This document shows positions 34,251 through 43,962 of a stretch of DNA of 64,000 bases, in pieces. The number at the start of each line of letters is the position of its first letter. Within the stretch, counting starts at the first letter, position 1. The translations under genes were made by a program, and so were the position numbers. The notes beneath the pieces are model-generated. The model saw nothing but the letters and a program-made list of their open reading frames with translations, did not search any database and was not told the DNA's origin. The DNA is from Todiramphus chloris collaris (taxonomy: Eukaryota; Chordata; Aves; Coraciiformes; Alcedinidae). The stretch is from assembly GCA_025345505.1 (NCBI GenBank), contig JANVCC010009895.1, forward strand, positions 705,312 through 769,311, read 5' to 3'.

Positions 34251-35171
34251 GTCTTCCCCATGGTCGCACAGAAAGAACCACAGCTCAGCTCATGGGGTGT
34301 ACCCTCTCTCTCTAGCTGGGGGACGTCGGGCTCCGACTCTGGGGTCTGTGACTCTCACTGGTGCCACATAGGAAATGCTCTTCCTTACGTCCTCCATAAT
34401 CTCCTCCTTGAGGTCCCTAACCACAGCAGAGACATGAGCCTTCATCGGGCTATTGACCATACTCTCATAATACCTGAACCTGTTAGCGATGGAGCCCACT
34501 GTTTCTCGGTTGTCCTCAACATTAATGGTTGCAATGAAGGTGGAATATTGCTGTGGCCCTAGTTTTGCCAGGTTCCACAACATCTGCCCTGTGCACCTGA
34601 CTTGGTCGGGGTCATTATCATGCTGTCCATCCCTCACAAAGAATACCTCTAATACTGCCACTTCTCTTAGCTGTTGGATTGCTTCCTCGAGTGTCTTCCA
34701 CTGCATTTTATGATGGTACTCCTTCATTCTCTCTCTATGAACAAATCTTTCTCTCACACTCATTAAAAGCCGCTCCCACAGAGAAAGGGGCCCTAGCTCC
34801 CTCACAAATACCTGATCTACACCCTGGTCCTGGGTCAAGGATCCCAAATACCTCGCTTCACCCCCATCCAGTTGCACACCTTTGCCCATAAGGTCCCAAA
34901 CCCGAAGTAACCAGGTTGTATAAACCTCATGCCCCCGTCGCACAATGTCTTTTCACAGATTACGGAGGCTGTCATATGACAGGGACTCGGTGATGATTTC
35001 AGGCTCTGGCTCTCCTGCTGGTTGTGAGGGCCCTGGTTCCCCATCATCATTAACTGGGCGTGATGATTTGGTCTTATACTTCCTCTTCTGCACAGGGGTG
35101 ACTGCTGCTGGCTGGGGCTGCCCTTGTGGTTCAGCTGGAACCTGGATGGTTGTAACATCTGTGGGTTCCAC
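34032..35171 (-). pseudogene. Provirus A gag, one frame with internal stops
   Basis: Three open stretches, 35171-34953, 34943-34290 and 34250-34032, lie in a single frame, separated by stops at 34953 and 34290 that look like point mutations. They align with C gag at the VYTTWLLRVWD, LGSLTQDQGV, LREVAVLEV and VRCTGQMLW positions, and end in a basic tail (LAARVRELKRE). No CCHC zinc knuckle is visible. The terminal codon at 34032 is TAG and pol continues in frame after it. Confidence 0.82.
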
Positions 35172-35234
35172 TGCTGCACCATCAGACTCCCCCTCTTTGG
35201 GGCAGGGAGAGGGTTTCCCATCAGCTGGGGAGGC

Positions 35235-35843
35235 CTATTCCCTCAGCATCTCATGCATCTCCTTCAGCAGTACCACTACCGAACTTGAGTGGTCCATTTC
35301 TGAGGTGGGCTGTAGGGCAGGGTCAGGCTGCGGGGAAGGGTCTCTAGTCGCTGGGGCTGTGTCAGGTTCTGGGGTGGCACCCCTAGACTCTGGGGTGGGC
35401 GCCTGGGCAGTTATCCAAGCCAATCTGAATGCTAAATAGAGCAGGCCTATCAACAACATTTGGTTAGTATCTAGGGGAAATATAAACCCTTCGAAAGCCG
35501 GTGGGGTAGGCCCAAAGAACTGGTTGAAAGGTTGGGAGAAAAGTTCCCACAGTGTTATTTCCTCACAGAAGGTACCATTTTTCATATAACCCCAGAAACA
35601 TATGCTTAGTGTACGATAGCCCTTTATCCATGTGCCCACACTCCAGAGGAAGTAGAAAACCCATGAATTCCTCACTTTATCAACCCACTGTGCAAACTGG
35701 ATAACAGCCACAGTAGCCTTAGTCAGGGGATCCATGTTTAGATAAGGAGCTGCAAAGGGGAGAAATACAGCTACGACCATGTGCCATGTGAACTGGGGTA
35801 AGCCAGACCACATGGTGCTGCCTAACAAGGTTTCGGTATTCAT
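35235..35843 (-). CDS. Provirus A pre-gag ORF, 202 codons, membrane-protein-like
   Basis: First ATG after the primer-binding site (67 nt from it). The product starts MNTETLLGSTMW and has a hydrophobic segment (HMVVAVFLPFAAPYL, about residue 21-35), an aromatic-rich middle and a second strong hydrophobic segment (MLLIGLLYLAFRLAWITA, about 129-146). A Pro/Glu-rich tail ends in KEMHEMLRE. It is in the same frame as gag, separated by one TAG. Either it is an N-terminal extension of Gag closed by a mutation, or a distinct leader protein. No named domain is recognised. Provirus C also has a hydrophobic ORF at this place. Confidence 0.6.
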   Translation of the reverse strand: MNTETLLGSTMWSGLPQFTWHMVVAVFLPFAAPYLNMDPLTKATVAVIQFAQWVDKVRNSWVFYFLWSVGTWIKGYRTLSICFWGYMKNGTFCEEITLWELFSQPFNQFFGPTPPAFEGFIFPLDTNQMLLIGLLYLAFRLAWITAQAPTPESRGATPEPDTAPATRDPSPQPDPALQPTSEMDHSSSVVVLLKEMHEMLRE

Positions 35844-35909
35844 CGCACAGAACTACATTACCCAATAACTGTTATTCCTTTTTTCACCCTTTCCTCTCGA
35901 TGCCCTCGA

Positions 35910-35927
35910 GCCCCACATTGGGCACCA
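35910..35927 (-). other. Primer-binding site, provirus A, tRNA-Lys type
   Basis: Minus strand TGGTGCCCAATGTGGGGC, five bases from the LTR terminus at 35933. It fits the lysine-tRNA (Lys1,2) primer sites of spuma- and betaretroviruses with two transitions, both explainable by CpG decay. Confidence 0.8.
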
Positions 35928-35932
35928 AAATC

Positions 35933-35958
35933 TGTCTTGGTTTGAAAGACAGGTGTCT
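35933..35958 (-). mobile_element. 5' LTR terminus of provirus A (26 bp left)
   Basis: TGTCTTGGTTTGAAAGACAG plus six bases are identical to the start of the LTR at 25590. The rest of the 5' LTR has been replaced by the LTR that starts at 35959. Confidence 0.8.
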
Positions 35959-36619
35959 TGATGTGCAGAAAACAAACTCTACAACCCATAAAAGGTTATA
36001 AAGCAGGTATGTTTATTACAGTTCCGGGTGCAAGGGGGATCATTCCTCCTAACTTGAACACCCAAGTGTCCATCGAGCAGGTATTTATTACACCAAAGAA
36101 TGCATATTTAACAGAGTTTGTTACATATTCATTATATGGGGTTGGATTATTATAATCAGTTCCGGGAACTCATTATCATAGTCCTCCTCCCATGCGTGCT
36201 TGCGCAATGCCGTCCGGTGGTCATGGGCCGGGGTCTTTGGGGGTGTTTGGGAGGAAGGCTCTCAGTCTTCCTTGCAATGTACTTTTCATCTTTTGTCTCA
36301 GGATGCAGAGTTGCAATGAGTCAGAGATCACAAGACGGGGGGAGGCTCTTCTTTATTCCTCCCTGTCTTGGAGTTAGTTTCCCTTATCTACAAGCCATGC
36401 AAGATGAGCTAAGGACCATAAAGCTGTCAAGCCTCAAGGCCTCAAGGTCTTGTCACCTGTTTATCTCAGGAGGCCCCTGATCACCTCCAAGATGGCAGAA
36501 TATGATGCTGGGTCACCTTTGATCACCTTTCTCTGTAGGGATTGATAAGAGTAGGACAGAAATAGTTGTTAGCTAGAAGTAGTTATTCTAAGGCCTGCAA
36601 GGCTGAAAAACAGCCAACA
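35959..36619 (-). mobile_element. Antisense LTR related to the provirus B family
   Basis: TGATGTGCAG to ...CAGCCAACA. It contains 'attcattatatggggttgga' and 'ttattataatcagttccgg', matching (reverse-complemented) the U3 of 26596-27220 and the solo LTR at 45270. It also has 'aaagcaggtatgtttattac', matching the LTR at 47150. No target duplication; ends are approximate. Confidence 0.6.
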
Positions 36620-36620
36620 C

Positions 36621-36922
36621 TGCCCCCACCTTGAGGAGATTAGACCAAGGATGAGAAAAGCAGAAGCACCTGGCAAAACAGGAGGATAAGAGGAGAAAAA
36701 GAGGGTGCTGAATGAAGAAAACCAAGAGAATCGCCAGCCAATTAAAAGTGTTTGAAGTGTGCGTGGACAGACTCTGGGTTTGAGTGTGGGGCCAATTAGA
36801 AGTGACCTGGGTGCGTGATCAGTATTGTCTCGTGTATAAACATAGCCTGTTGCACTTAATAAGGTGACTTCTGATTACAACCATATTGGCTGTGCTGTCA
36901 GAGTCCATCCCTGCATGCTACA
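36621..36922 (+). mobile_element. Compact solo LTR-like element
   Basis: TGCCCCCACC to GCATGCTACA. 'cgtgtataaacatagcc' (TATA type) lies near 36831 and 'ttaataaggtga' (polyadenylation type) near 36857, the arrangement of a compact avian LTR. No clear target duplication. Confidence 0.5.
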
Positions 36923-38032
36923 TTTCTCTACATGGCTCATGTACACAGGACATCCTCTGGATCTTTGTGGTCCTTATCATAATCTAGATTAGTGTATATG
37001 ACTTCCAGCACTGATAATTCTCTCAGTTAATGGATGCCTTCATCTGTGGTATTCCACTTTCCTGGGAAGCAGAAACTCATAAGATCTTACTTGTATCTTG
37101 CCTTCACAATGGAAAGGAGCTGTCTACAAAGACAGCAAATTGCTGCCTCTTTTCCACTTCCTCTCTCAATTCCCCCATCTCAAGCAAGCGATCTCAGCTG
37201 TTGGGCTTCCTTACCTTTCAGTTGCTGAGTGGCAATTCCATTATCCCAGCATCAAAGCAGCCAGGCTGAAATATGCTCACCTGGCTGGCAGAAGTAGTCC
37301 TTCCACATGTCTCGAAGTTCTGACAAGGTCAGGGACTGGGTAGTTTCTGCCTCCTGTTTGAGTTCTCTTACTTCCCCCTCCAATATCTTTGTTGAAGGGC
37401 CATCTTCTTGATCAAGCCTTTCCACTTCTTCCTCCAACCTTGTTAATTGAGGATATGGACCTCTTGTTCTCCTGGTCCACTTCTTTTTCACTACTGGGGC
37501 AATTACTATAGTTGTTGTTGTTGTCAATTAATATAGTTGTTGTTGTTTAGGTCCCTCTCACAACCGAAATGTCCTGAGAGACAGCTTAGGTCCCTGCCTC
37601 AACTACAGTCCTCTGAGAGTACTGAACTGTGGCTCTATAGGCACAGGCTAGGTCCCAGTAAAGTGCCAGAAACTGCTGGTTTTCACTGGGATAGGCAAGG
37701 CACCCTTCTATTAGGTGGTGTGTCAAATTGACAGGGTTGCTTGCCTGTTTCGGGGGTAAAGTCCCAGGTTATGGGAGGTGAAAACCATCCTAGGAACCTG
37801 CCCAAATCCTTCCAAGCACCCTGCCACCGAGGGACAGGCTGCCTCAGGGCACATTTTGGTGTTGGCCCACCCAGAAGTTGTCTTCCCTTACACAAAGATG
37901 AGACTAGACTCCGCACAACCCACAATGTGCCAACAGTATTAATAAACAGTACTAATGAACAGTACTAAACAGCTGACATAATGATGAACAAGGACCTCAG
38001 GAACCTGCATAATAAATCTACCCATATCAGTC
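36923..38032 (-). pseudogene. Provirus D: leader and gag fragment (minus strand)
   Basis: Reading down from 38032, the leader aligns with 38850-39250 of provirus C, then gag: 37527-37252 has VAPVVKKK-type APVVKKKWTRRTRGPYP, and broken frames to about 36930 keep DEGIH, SVLEVIY and KDPEDV. The copy is frameshifted and stops at 36923 next to the compact LTR. Its upstream part continues at 44428, because provirus C landed in the leader of D. Confidence 0.85.
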
Positions 38033-38497
38033 TGTAATGGGTCTGGCTGAGCTGCTTTTCCCCACCCAGCCCTCATGCTGCAGCACTGGGAGCTGGAGGG
38101 TGTTGATAACATACCCATGTTATGACTGCCAGTGCTCACACAGCACCAGAGGCAGGGTGGGCAAGATGGGGGAGGGGATACAGACGACCTGAGCTGACCA
38201 CTGGGATATTCCATACCATATGACATCAGTTCAACTATAAAGGAAGAGGGCAGGAGGAGGTTGGGGGGGAATTCTGCTTTGTCCTCCAAGCGGCTGCTAC
38301 GTGTTCCTGGAGCCCTGCTTCCTGGACTCGGCCCGACATCGCCTGCAGACGGGAAGTAGAGAATAACATCTTATCTATCATAACCCACGGCTCTTTGCGT
38401 CTTATTCTTTCCCTTCGTGCCCTGCTGACGGGGGTCGGGGGGAGTGATAGAAGGGCTTGGTGGGCACCTGGTGCCATGCCAGGGTCAACCCACCACA
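38033..38497 (+). mobile_element. 5' LTR of provirus C
   Basis: TGTAATGGGTCTGGCTGAGC to CCCACCACA. TATAAA at 38236-38241; the R/U5 part runs through 'gaagtagagaataacatctt'. Compared by eye with the 3' LTR there are about 14 substitutions and no length change. Confidence 0.95.
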
Positions 38498-38506
38498 GTT
38501 CCTTTT

Positions 38507-38524
38507 TGGCACCCAACGTGGAGC
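38507..38524 (+). other. Primer-binding site, provirus C, tRNA-Lys type
   Basis: TGGCACCCAACGTGGAGC, nine bases after the LTR end. It differs at two G-to-A positions from the Lys1,2-type site. The same type is seen in A and D. Confidence 0.85.
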
Positions 38525-38628
38525 ACGAGCAGCTGCTTTTGTATTGCTTGCTTGCTTTAGATATTAGTAGCAAACTCCTGTGCAGGCCACGGAGTTTGCT
38601 TGCGCTGCTTATCTGGTGTTTTGTTAAC

Positions 38629-38820
38629 ATGTTTACCGAAACACCGTCTCTTTGCTTTGCTTCTGCACTGATAGCTTCAGTGTGCTGGGGAAGCTTCTGT
38701 CTCGGGAGGATGAAGGGACTTGGGAGCACCCTAGCACAAATAGTAACAATGTGTTTCACGCTGGCATCGGTGGCTTTGCTGTGTTGGGGGGGCTACCTTG
38801 GGGAGAAAATGATTGACTAA
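38629..38820 (+). CDS. Provirus C small pre-gag ORF, 63 codons, two hydrophobic segments
   Basis: ATG 38629, TAA 38818-38820. The product starts MFTETPS and has two short hydrophobic repeats, each carrying a CWG core (ASALIASVCWGSFCLG and ASVALLCWGGYLGEKM), separated by a basic/polar linker. Provirus D has the corresponding sequence on the minus strand at 44428-44708, with CWGKYFMENM and a preserved linker. No known family is recognised. It could equally be a relic of the larger ORF seen in provirus A. Confidence 0.5.
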   Translation: MFTETPSLCFASALIASVCWGSFCLGRMKGLGSTLAQIVTMCFTLASVALLCWGGYLGEKMID

Positions 38821-39250
38821 ATCTCTCTTTCTACCAGAAAATGATGTAGGTGATTTATTCGTGCATGCTCCCGAGGTCCTCGTCCGCCCTTAGGTGGGCT
38901 TCTTGATACTACTAATCAATATCGTTGGCCTAATCCGGGTTGTGTGTAGTCTGGTCCCAGTTTGGCCTGAGTGGAGACAAGTTTCAGGTGGCGTGGCACC
39001 GAAATGTGCCCTGAGACGGCCTGTCCCTGGGTGGCAAGGGATCTGGCAGGTTTTGGGCAGGTTCCTGGGACAGTTGTCACCTCCAGTAGCCTGGGACTTT
39101 ACCCCCAAACAGGCAAACAACCCTGTCAAGCTGACACAACATCTAATAGAAGGGTGCCTTGTCTACCCCAATGAAAACCAGCAGCTCTTAGCGCTGTACT
39201 GGGGCCTGGCCTGTGCCTATTGAGCCACAGTTGAGCACTCTCAGAGGACT

Positions 39251-40429
39251 GTGGTTGAGGCAGGGACGCAAACTACATCCAAAGACACCCGAGTTGAGAT
39301 AGGGACTGCAACAACTACAACTGCCAAAGTTGCCCCAGTAGTGAAAAAGAAGCAGTGGACAAGAAGAACAACAGGCCCCTACCCTCGGTTAGTGAGGGAT
39401 GAGGAAGAGGAGGAAACACACGACCAACAAGCTGGACCCTCAACAGGAAGACAGGAGGAGGGGGTAACGGAATTCAAGCAGGAGGGAGAAACCACCCGGT
39501 CCCTGACTTCATCAGAACTTCGAGACCTGAGGAAAGATTACAGCCGCCAGATAGGTGAATGGATTGTTACCTGGCTGCTTCGATACTGGGATACTGGGGC
39601 TGACACCCAGCAGCTGGAAGGTAAGGACGCCCAACAGCTGGGCTCTCTTGCTAGGAATCGTGGCATTGAAAGAGGGATTGGAAAAGAGGCAGCAATTTGC
39701 TGTCTCTGGAGACAGCTCCTTTCAAGCGTCAAAGCAAGATATCCATTCAAGGAAGACTTAATGAATGCCACCTCCTCAAGAAAGCGGTTCACTGATGATG
39801 AAGGTATCCAGTACCTGAGGAAAATAGCAGTACTGCAAGTCATCTATGGGGATTTAGATAATGATGAGCATCCTAAAGATCCAGAGGATGTTCAATGTAC
39901 AAGGGCCATGTGGAGGAAAGTGATTAAGAATGCACCGGCATCATATTCTGCCAGCTTGGCAGAGATGTACTATCCAAAAATAGATAATCCAACTGTGGAA
40001 ACTGTTTCTTCCTGTCTTCAGAAATTTGAAGAGAGTCTTGGCACCTCCACATCCCTAAGGGCTACAGCCTTGGATATCAGGAGTCTCCCAAGGAATCAGC
40101 CAGTCAGAAGGAAAGGGAGCCTGAGGCGTATGCCAAGTGGTTCACTCTAGTTCTTCCTGCGTGACCAGCTGGAGGACATGAGGAAAAGGGACGGTGAACC
40201 AACCTTTAAGCTTGAAGCCCGTGTACGTGAACTGAGAGGGAAGAGAGCCATTAAAAATGGGCCATCCAAGAAGACCGTTAATGTAGTCAGTGTTGAAGCA
40301 CAAGAAGGCAACCAACAATCTCGCAGATACAGGAAGAATAAAATCAACTCCATGGAACCTGACGAGGGGACTTCCGGATTGACACAGCAAGGGTCAGGCA
40401 GTGAATATTCAGACCAGGAGCAGGAATAG
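39251..40429 (+). pseudogene. Provirus C gag, one frame with an internal TAG
   Basis: The frame 39251-40150 (299 codons) holds a basic/acidic N-terminus (APVVKKKQWTRRT), then the structural part (WIVTWLLRYWDTGAD, LGSLARNRGIE, LRKIAVLQVIYGDLDNDEHP, DPEDVQCTRAMW). After TAG 40148-40150 the same frame continues to 40429 with a basic tail (EARVRELRGKRAIKNG, QQSRRYRKNK). No CCHC knuckle. Provirus A also carries a stop close to the first position but with a different codon and place, so both look like later mutations. TAG 40427-40429 ends gag. Confidence 0.88.
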
Positions 40430-42943
40430 AGAGGCCCTGCCTCTAGCCAGGTGGAGGAAAGGGACAATCGTATTTACTGGACTGTGTGGATCCGATGGCC
40501 TGGCACGTCAGATCCACAGAGGTACAAGGTCTTGGTCGATACAGGTGCGCAGTACACGGTAATGCCATCAAAATATAGAGGAGCTGAGCCCATAAGTATT
40601 TCTGGGGTGACAGGGGGATCCCAGCAGATGACAGTATTGGAAGCTGAAGTGAGCCTGACTGGTAGGGAATGGTATAAACACCCCATTGTGACTGGCCCAG
40701 AGGCCCCATGCATCCTTGGCATAGACTATCTTAGGAGAGGCTATTTCAAGGATCCAAAAGGATACCGGTGGGCTTTTGGTGTTGCTGCCTTGGAGGTGGA
40801 GGGAAGTGAACAGTTGTCCACCTTGCCAGGTCTCTCAGAGAACCCTTCTATAGTGGGGCTGATGAAGGTTGCAGAGCAGCTGGTGCCAATGGCCACGACA
40901 ACGGTGCATCGGCGGCAATATCGCACCAACAGAGATTCCCTGATCCCTATCCAGGAATTGATTCATCAGCTGGAGTGCCAGGGAGTGATCAACAAAACTC
41001 ATTCACCCTTCAACAGCCCTATATGGCCTGTGCAAAAGTCAAATGGAGAATGGCGATTGACAGTGGACTATCGTGGTCTGAATGAAGTTACACCGATGCT
41101 GAGTGCTGCTGTGCCAAACATGCTGGAACTTCAGTATAAGCTGGAGTCAAAGGCAGCCAAGTGGTACGCCACGATTGACATCGCTAATGCGTTTTTCTCC
41201 ATTCCCATAGCACCAGAGTGCAGGCCACAGTCTGCCTTCACCTGGAGGGGAGTCCAGTACATGTGGAATCGATTCCCCCAGGGGTGGAAACACAGCCCCA
41301 TCATCTGCCACAGACTGAACCATACTTCACTGGAGGAAGGTGGGGCTCCAGAGCACCTCCAGTACATTGATGACATCATCATATGGGGCAACACAGAAGA
41401 AGAAGTTTTCAAGAAAGGGAAGAAAATAATTGAAATCCTCCTGGAGGCCGGTTTTGCTATAAAGCGAAGCAAGGTGAAGGGGTCTGTGCAGGAAATCCAG
41501 TTCCTTGGAATAAAATGGCTGTATGGGTATCGACACATCCTGATGGACATGATCAATAAGTTAACAGTAATGTCTCCACCAACCAACAAAAAGGTGACAC
41601 AGGCTTTCTTGGATGCTGTGGGTTTCTGGAGAATACATATTCCAGATTACATTCTCATTGTGAGCCCGCTCTACCATGTGACCCGGAAGAAGAATGACTT
41701 TAACTGGGGCCCTGAACAGCAACAGGCCTTTGAACAAATTAAACAGGAGATTGTGCACGCAGTAGCCCTTGGGCCAGTCCAGACAGGACCAAATATCAAA
41801 AATATACTCTACAGTGCAGCTGGGAAGAATGGTCCTACCTGGATCCTCTGGCAGAGGGCACTTGGGGAGACACGAGGCCGACCTCTGGGTTTTTGGAGTC
41901 GAGGATACAGGGGATCTGAGGCCAACTATACTCCAACGGAAAAGGAGATACTGGCGGCATATGAAGGAGTTCGAGCTGCCTCAGAAGAGATCGGAAGAGA
42001 AGCACAGCTCCTCCTGGCACCCCGACTGCCAGTGCTAGGATGGATGTTCAAAGGGAGAGTCTCAGCTACACACCATGCAACTGATGCCACATGGAGGAAG
42101 TGGATTGCATTGATAATGCAATGGGCTCGAATAGGGAACCCCAGTCGCCCAGGGATCCTGGAAGTGATCACAAACTGGCCGGAAGGCAAGGATTTTGGGA
42201 TGTCGCCAGAGGAAGAGGTGAAACATGCTGAGGAGGCCCCACCATACAACACATTATCAGATGATGAAAAGCAATACACCCTGTTCACTGATGGATCTTG
42301 TCGCATTGTGGGTAAACATAGACAGTGGAAGGCTGCTGTGTGGAGTCCCCTACGACAAGTCATTGGAGTTGCTGAAGGACGCGGTGAATCCAGTCAGTTT
42401 GCAGAAGTGAAAGCCATACAACTAGCCCTAGATATTGCTGAGCGAGGAAAGTGGCCAGTGCTCTACCTCTATAGTGACTCCTGGATGGTGGCAAACGCCC
42501 TGTGGGGGTGGTTACAGCAGTGGAAACAAAGCAACTGGCAGCGCAGAGGCAAACCCATCTGGGCTGCTGGGCTGTGGCAAGACATTGCTGCTCAGGTAGA
42601 GAACCAGGTGGTGAAGGTTCACCACATGGATGCCCATGTGCCCAGAAGCCGGGCCACTGAAGAACATCAGAACAACCAGCGGGAAGACCAGGCTGCCAAG
42701 GTGGCAGTGGCTCAGGTGGATCTGGATTGGCAGCGGAAGGGTGAATTATTTATAGCGCAATGGGCCCATGACACCTCAGGTCATCAAGGAAGAGATGCAA
42801 CCTATAGATGGGCTCGAGATCGAGGGGTGGATCTGACCATGGAGGCTATCACAGAGGTCATCCACAAATGTGAAACGTGCTGCAATCAAACAAGCCAAGA
42901 GGTTAAAGCCCCAGTGGTAAGGGGGACGTTGGCTAAAATATAA
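40430..42943 (+). CDS. Provirus C pro-pol: protease, RT, RNase H, start of integrase
   Basis: In frame with gag across TAG 40427-40429. The first ATG is at 40451, but the open frame begins straight after the stop. Protease: LVDTGAQYTVMP (DTG), LGIDYL. RT: HSPFNSPIWPVQK, WRLTVDYRGLNEV, catalytic YIDDIIIW, FLDAVGFWRIHIP. RNase H: LFTDGSCR, LYSDSWMV, HHMDAHVP. Integrase zinc domain: H-H in WAHDTSGHQG, C-C in CETCC. It ends at TAA 42941-42943 by frameshift before the integrase core. About 838 codons, long for a decaying element. Confidence 0.92.
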   Translation, partial: RGPASSQVEERDNRIYWTVWIRWPGTSDPQRYKVLVDTGAQYTVMPSKYRGAEPISISGVTGGSQQMTVLEAEVSLTGREWYKHPIVTGPEAPCILGIDYLRRGYFKDPKGYRWAFGVAALEVEGSEQLSTLPGLSENPSIVGLMKVAEQLVPMATTTVHRRQYRTNRDSLIPIQELIHQLECQGVINKTHSPFNSPIWPVQKSNGEWRLTVDYRGLNEVTPMLSAAVPNMLELQYKLESKAAKWYATIDIANAFFSIPIAPECRPQSAFTWRGVQYMWNRFPQGWKHSPIICHRLNHTSLEEGGAPEHLQYIDDIIIWGNTEEEVFKKGKKIIEILLEAGFAIKRSKVKGSVQEIQFLGIKWLYGYRHILMDMINKLTVMSPPTNKKVTQAFLDAVGFWRIHIPDYILIVSPLYHVTRKKNDFNWGPEQQQAFEQIKQEIVHAVALGPVQTGPNIKNILYSAAGKNGPTWILWQRALGETRGRPLGFWSRGYRGSEANYTPTEKEILAAYEGVRAASEEIGREAQLLLAPRLPVLGWMFKGRVSATHHATDATWRKWIALIMQWARIGNPSRPGILEVITNWPEGKDFGMSPEEEVKHAEEAPPYNTLSDDEKQYTLFTDGSCRIVGKHRQWKAAVWSPLRQVIGVAEGRGESSQFAEVKAIQLALDIAERGKWPVLYLYSDSWMVANALWGWLQQWKQSNWQRRGKPIWAAGLWQDIAAQVENQVVKVHHMDAHVPRSRATEEHQNNQREDQAAKVAVAQVDLDWQRKGELFIAQWAHDTSGHQGRDATYRWARDRGVDLTMEAITEVIHKCETCCNQTSQEVKAPVVRGTLAKI

Positions 42944-43621
42944 ATATGGAGAGGCCTGGCAGGTTGACTACATCACTCTCTCACAAACCCGCCAAGGTAA
43001 GTGCCACGTACTTACAATGGTGGAACCAACCACTGGGTGGCTGGAAACATACCCAGTGCCCCATGCCACTGCCCGGAACACCATCCTGGGTCTTGAAAAG
43101 CAGATTTTGTGGCGGCATGGTACTGTGGAAAGAATTGAATCAGACAATGGTTCAGACAATTGCTCAGCAATTTCCAAAATAGCCTTGTGAATGCCTGGGC
43201 CAAGGAGCATGGCATCGAGTGGGTGTATCACATCCCTTATCATGCACAAGCCTCTGGGGAGATTGAAAGGTACAATGGGCTGTTAAAAACCACATTAAAA
43301 GCATTAGGGGGTGGGACCTTTAAACAATGGGACAAACATCTAGCAAAGGCCACCTGGTTAGTTAACACCAGAGGATCTGTTAGCCTTCCTGGCCCTGCCC
43401 AAACAAAACCCCTGCCTGTTGTGGGAGGAGATAAGGTCCCTGTAGTGCACACCGGGAGGTGGTTGGGGAAGGCAGTGTGGATAGCTCGACCCTTGGGAAA
43501 AGGCAAACCCATTCGTGGGATTGTCTTTGGTCAAGGACCTGGATATACCTGGTGGGTAATGCGGGACGATGGTGAGACCTGGTGTGTACCTCAAGGAGAT
43601 TTGACCTTGGCAGAAAGATAA
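42944..43621 (+). pseudogene. Provirus C integrase core and C-terminal domain, frameshifted
   Basis: The catalytic core is spread over three frames: VDYITLS (first Asp) near 42965, IESDNGS (second Asp) near 43140, and SGEIERYNG (Glu) near 43260 in the frame 43160-43621. The C-terminal domain follows (GKAVWIARPLGKGKPIRG, TWWVM, VPQGDLTL). At least two frameshifts, near 42940 and 43150, disable it. Confidence 0.88.
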
Positions 43622-43962
43622 TCTGGAATGTGAGTTGTATGTTACAGGAAGTGATGCTGTAGGAAGGAGATGGACTAACAGAAAGTGAATTTTGTGAAGG
43701 ACCCGATGATTGCAGAGGGGACCAAGATCTAGCAGTTGTTGGTGCCCAACAATCAGACATACTACTTCTGACCAGAACATCCACCTTGACAGATGAGACA
43801 GAAGTCATCAAATGAAGGAAGCGCATGGAACGAGGGACTATCTGTTAAAAGACTGGGGTTAGTAGTTGATGACAATGTATTGGTTGGGTTTAGAGATGGT
43901 ATAAGTATGTATTATGTGGGGCCTGAGCATGATGCAAATGGTATGGAATAAGGGGTGGAGAT
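43622..43962 (+). other. Provirus C non-coding 3' end with polypurine tract
   Basis: No ORF and no env. The purine run AAGGGGTGGAGAT at 43950-43962 directly abuts the 3' LTR, as required of the plus-strand primer. Confidence 0.75.

Noticed and set aside
43622-43962. Possible env or accessory gene at the 3' end of provirus C
   Set aside because: Only about 340 bp with stops in all frames; consistent with an env-less ERV-L-like design.
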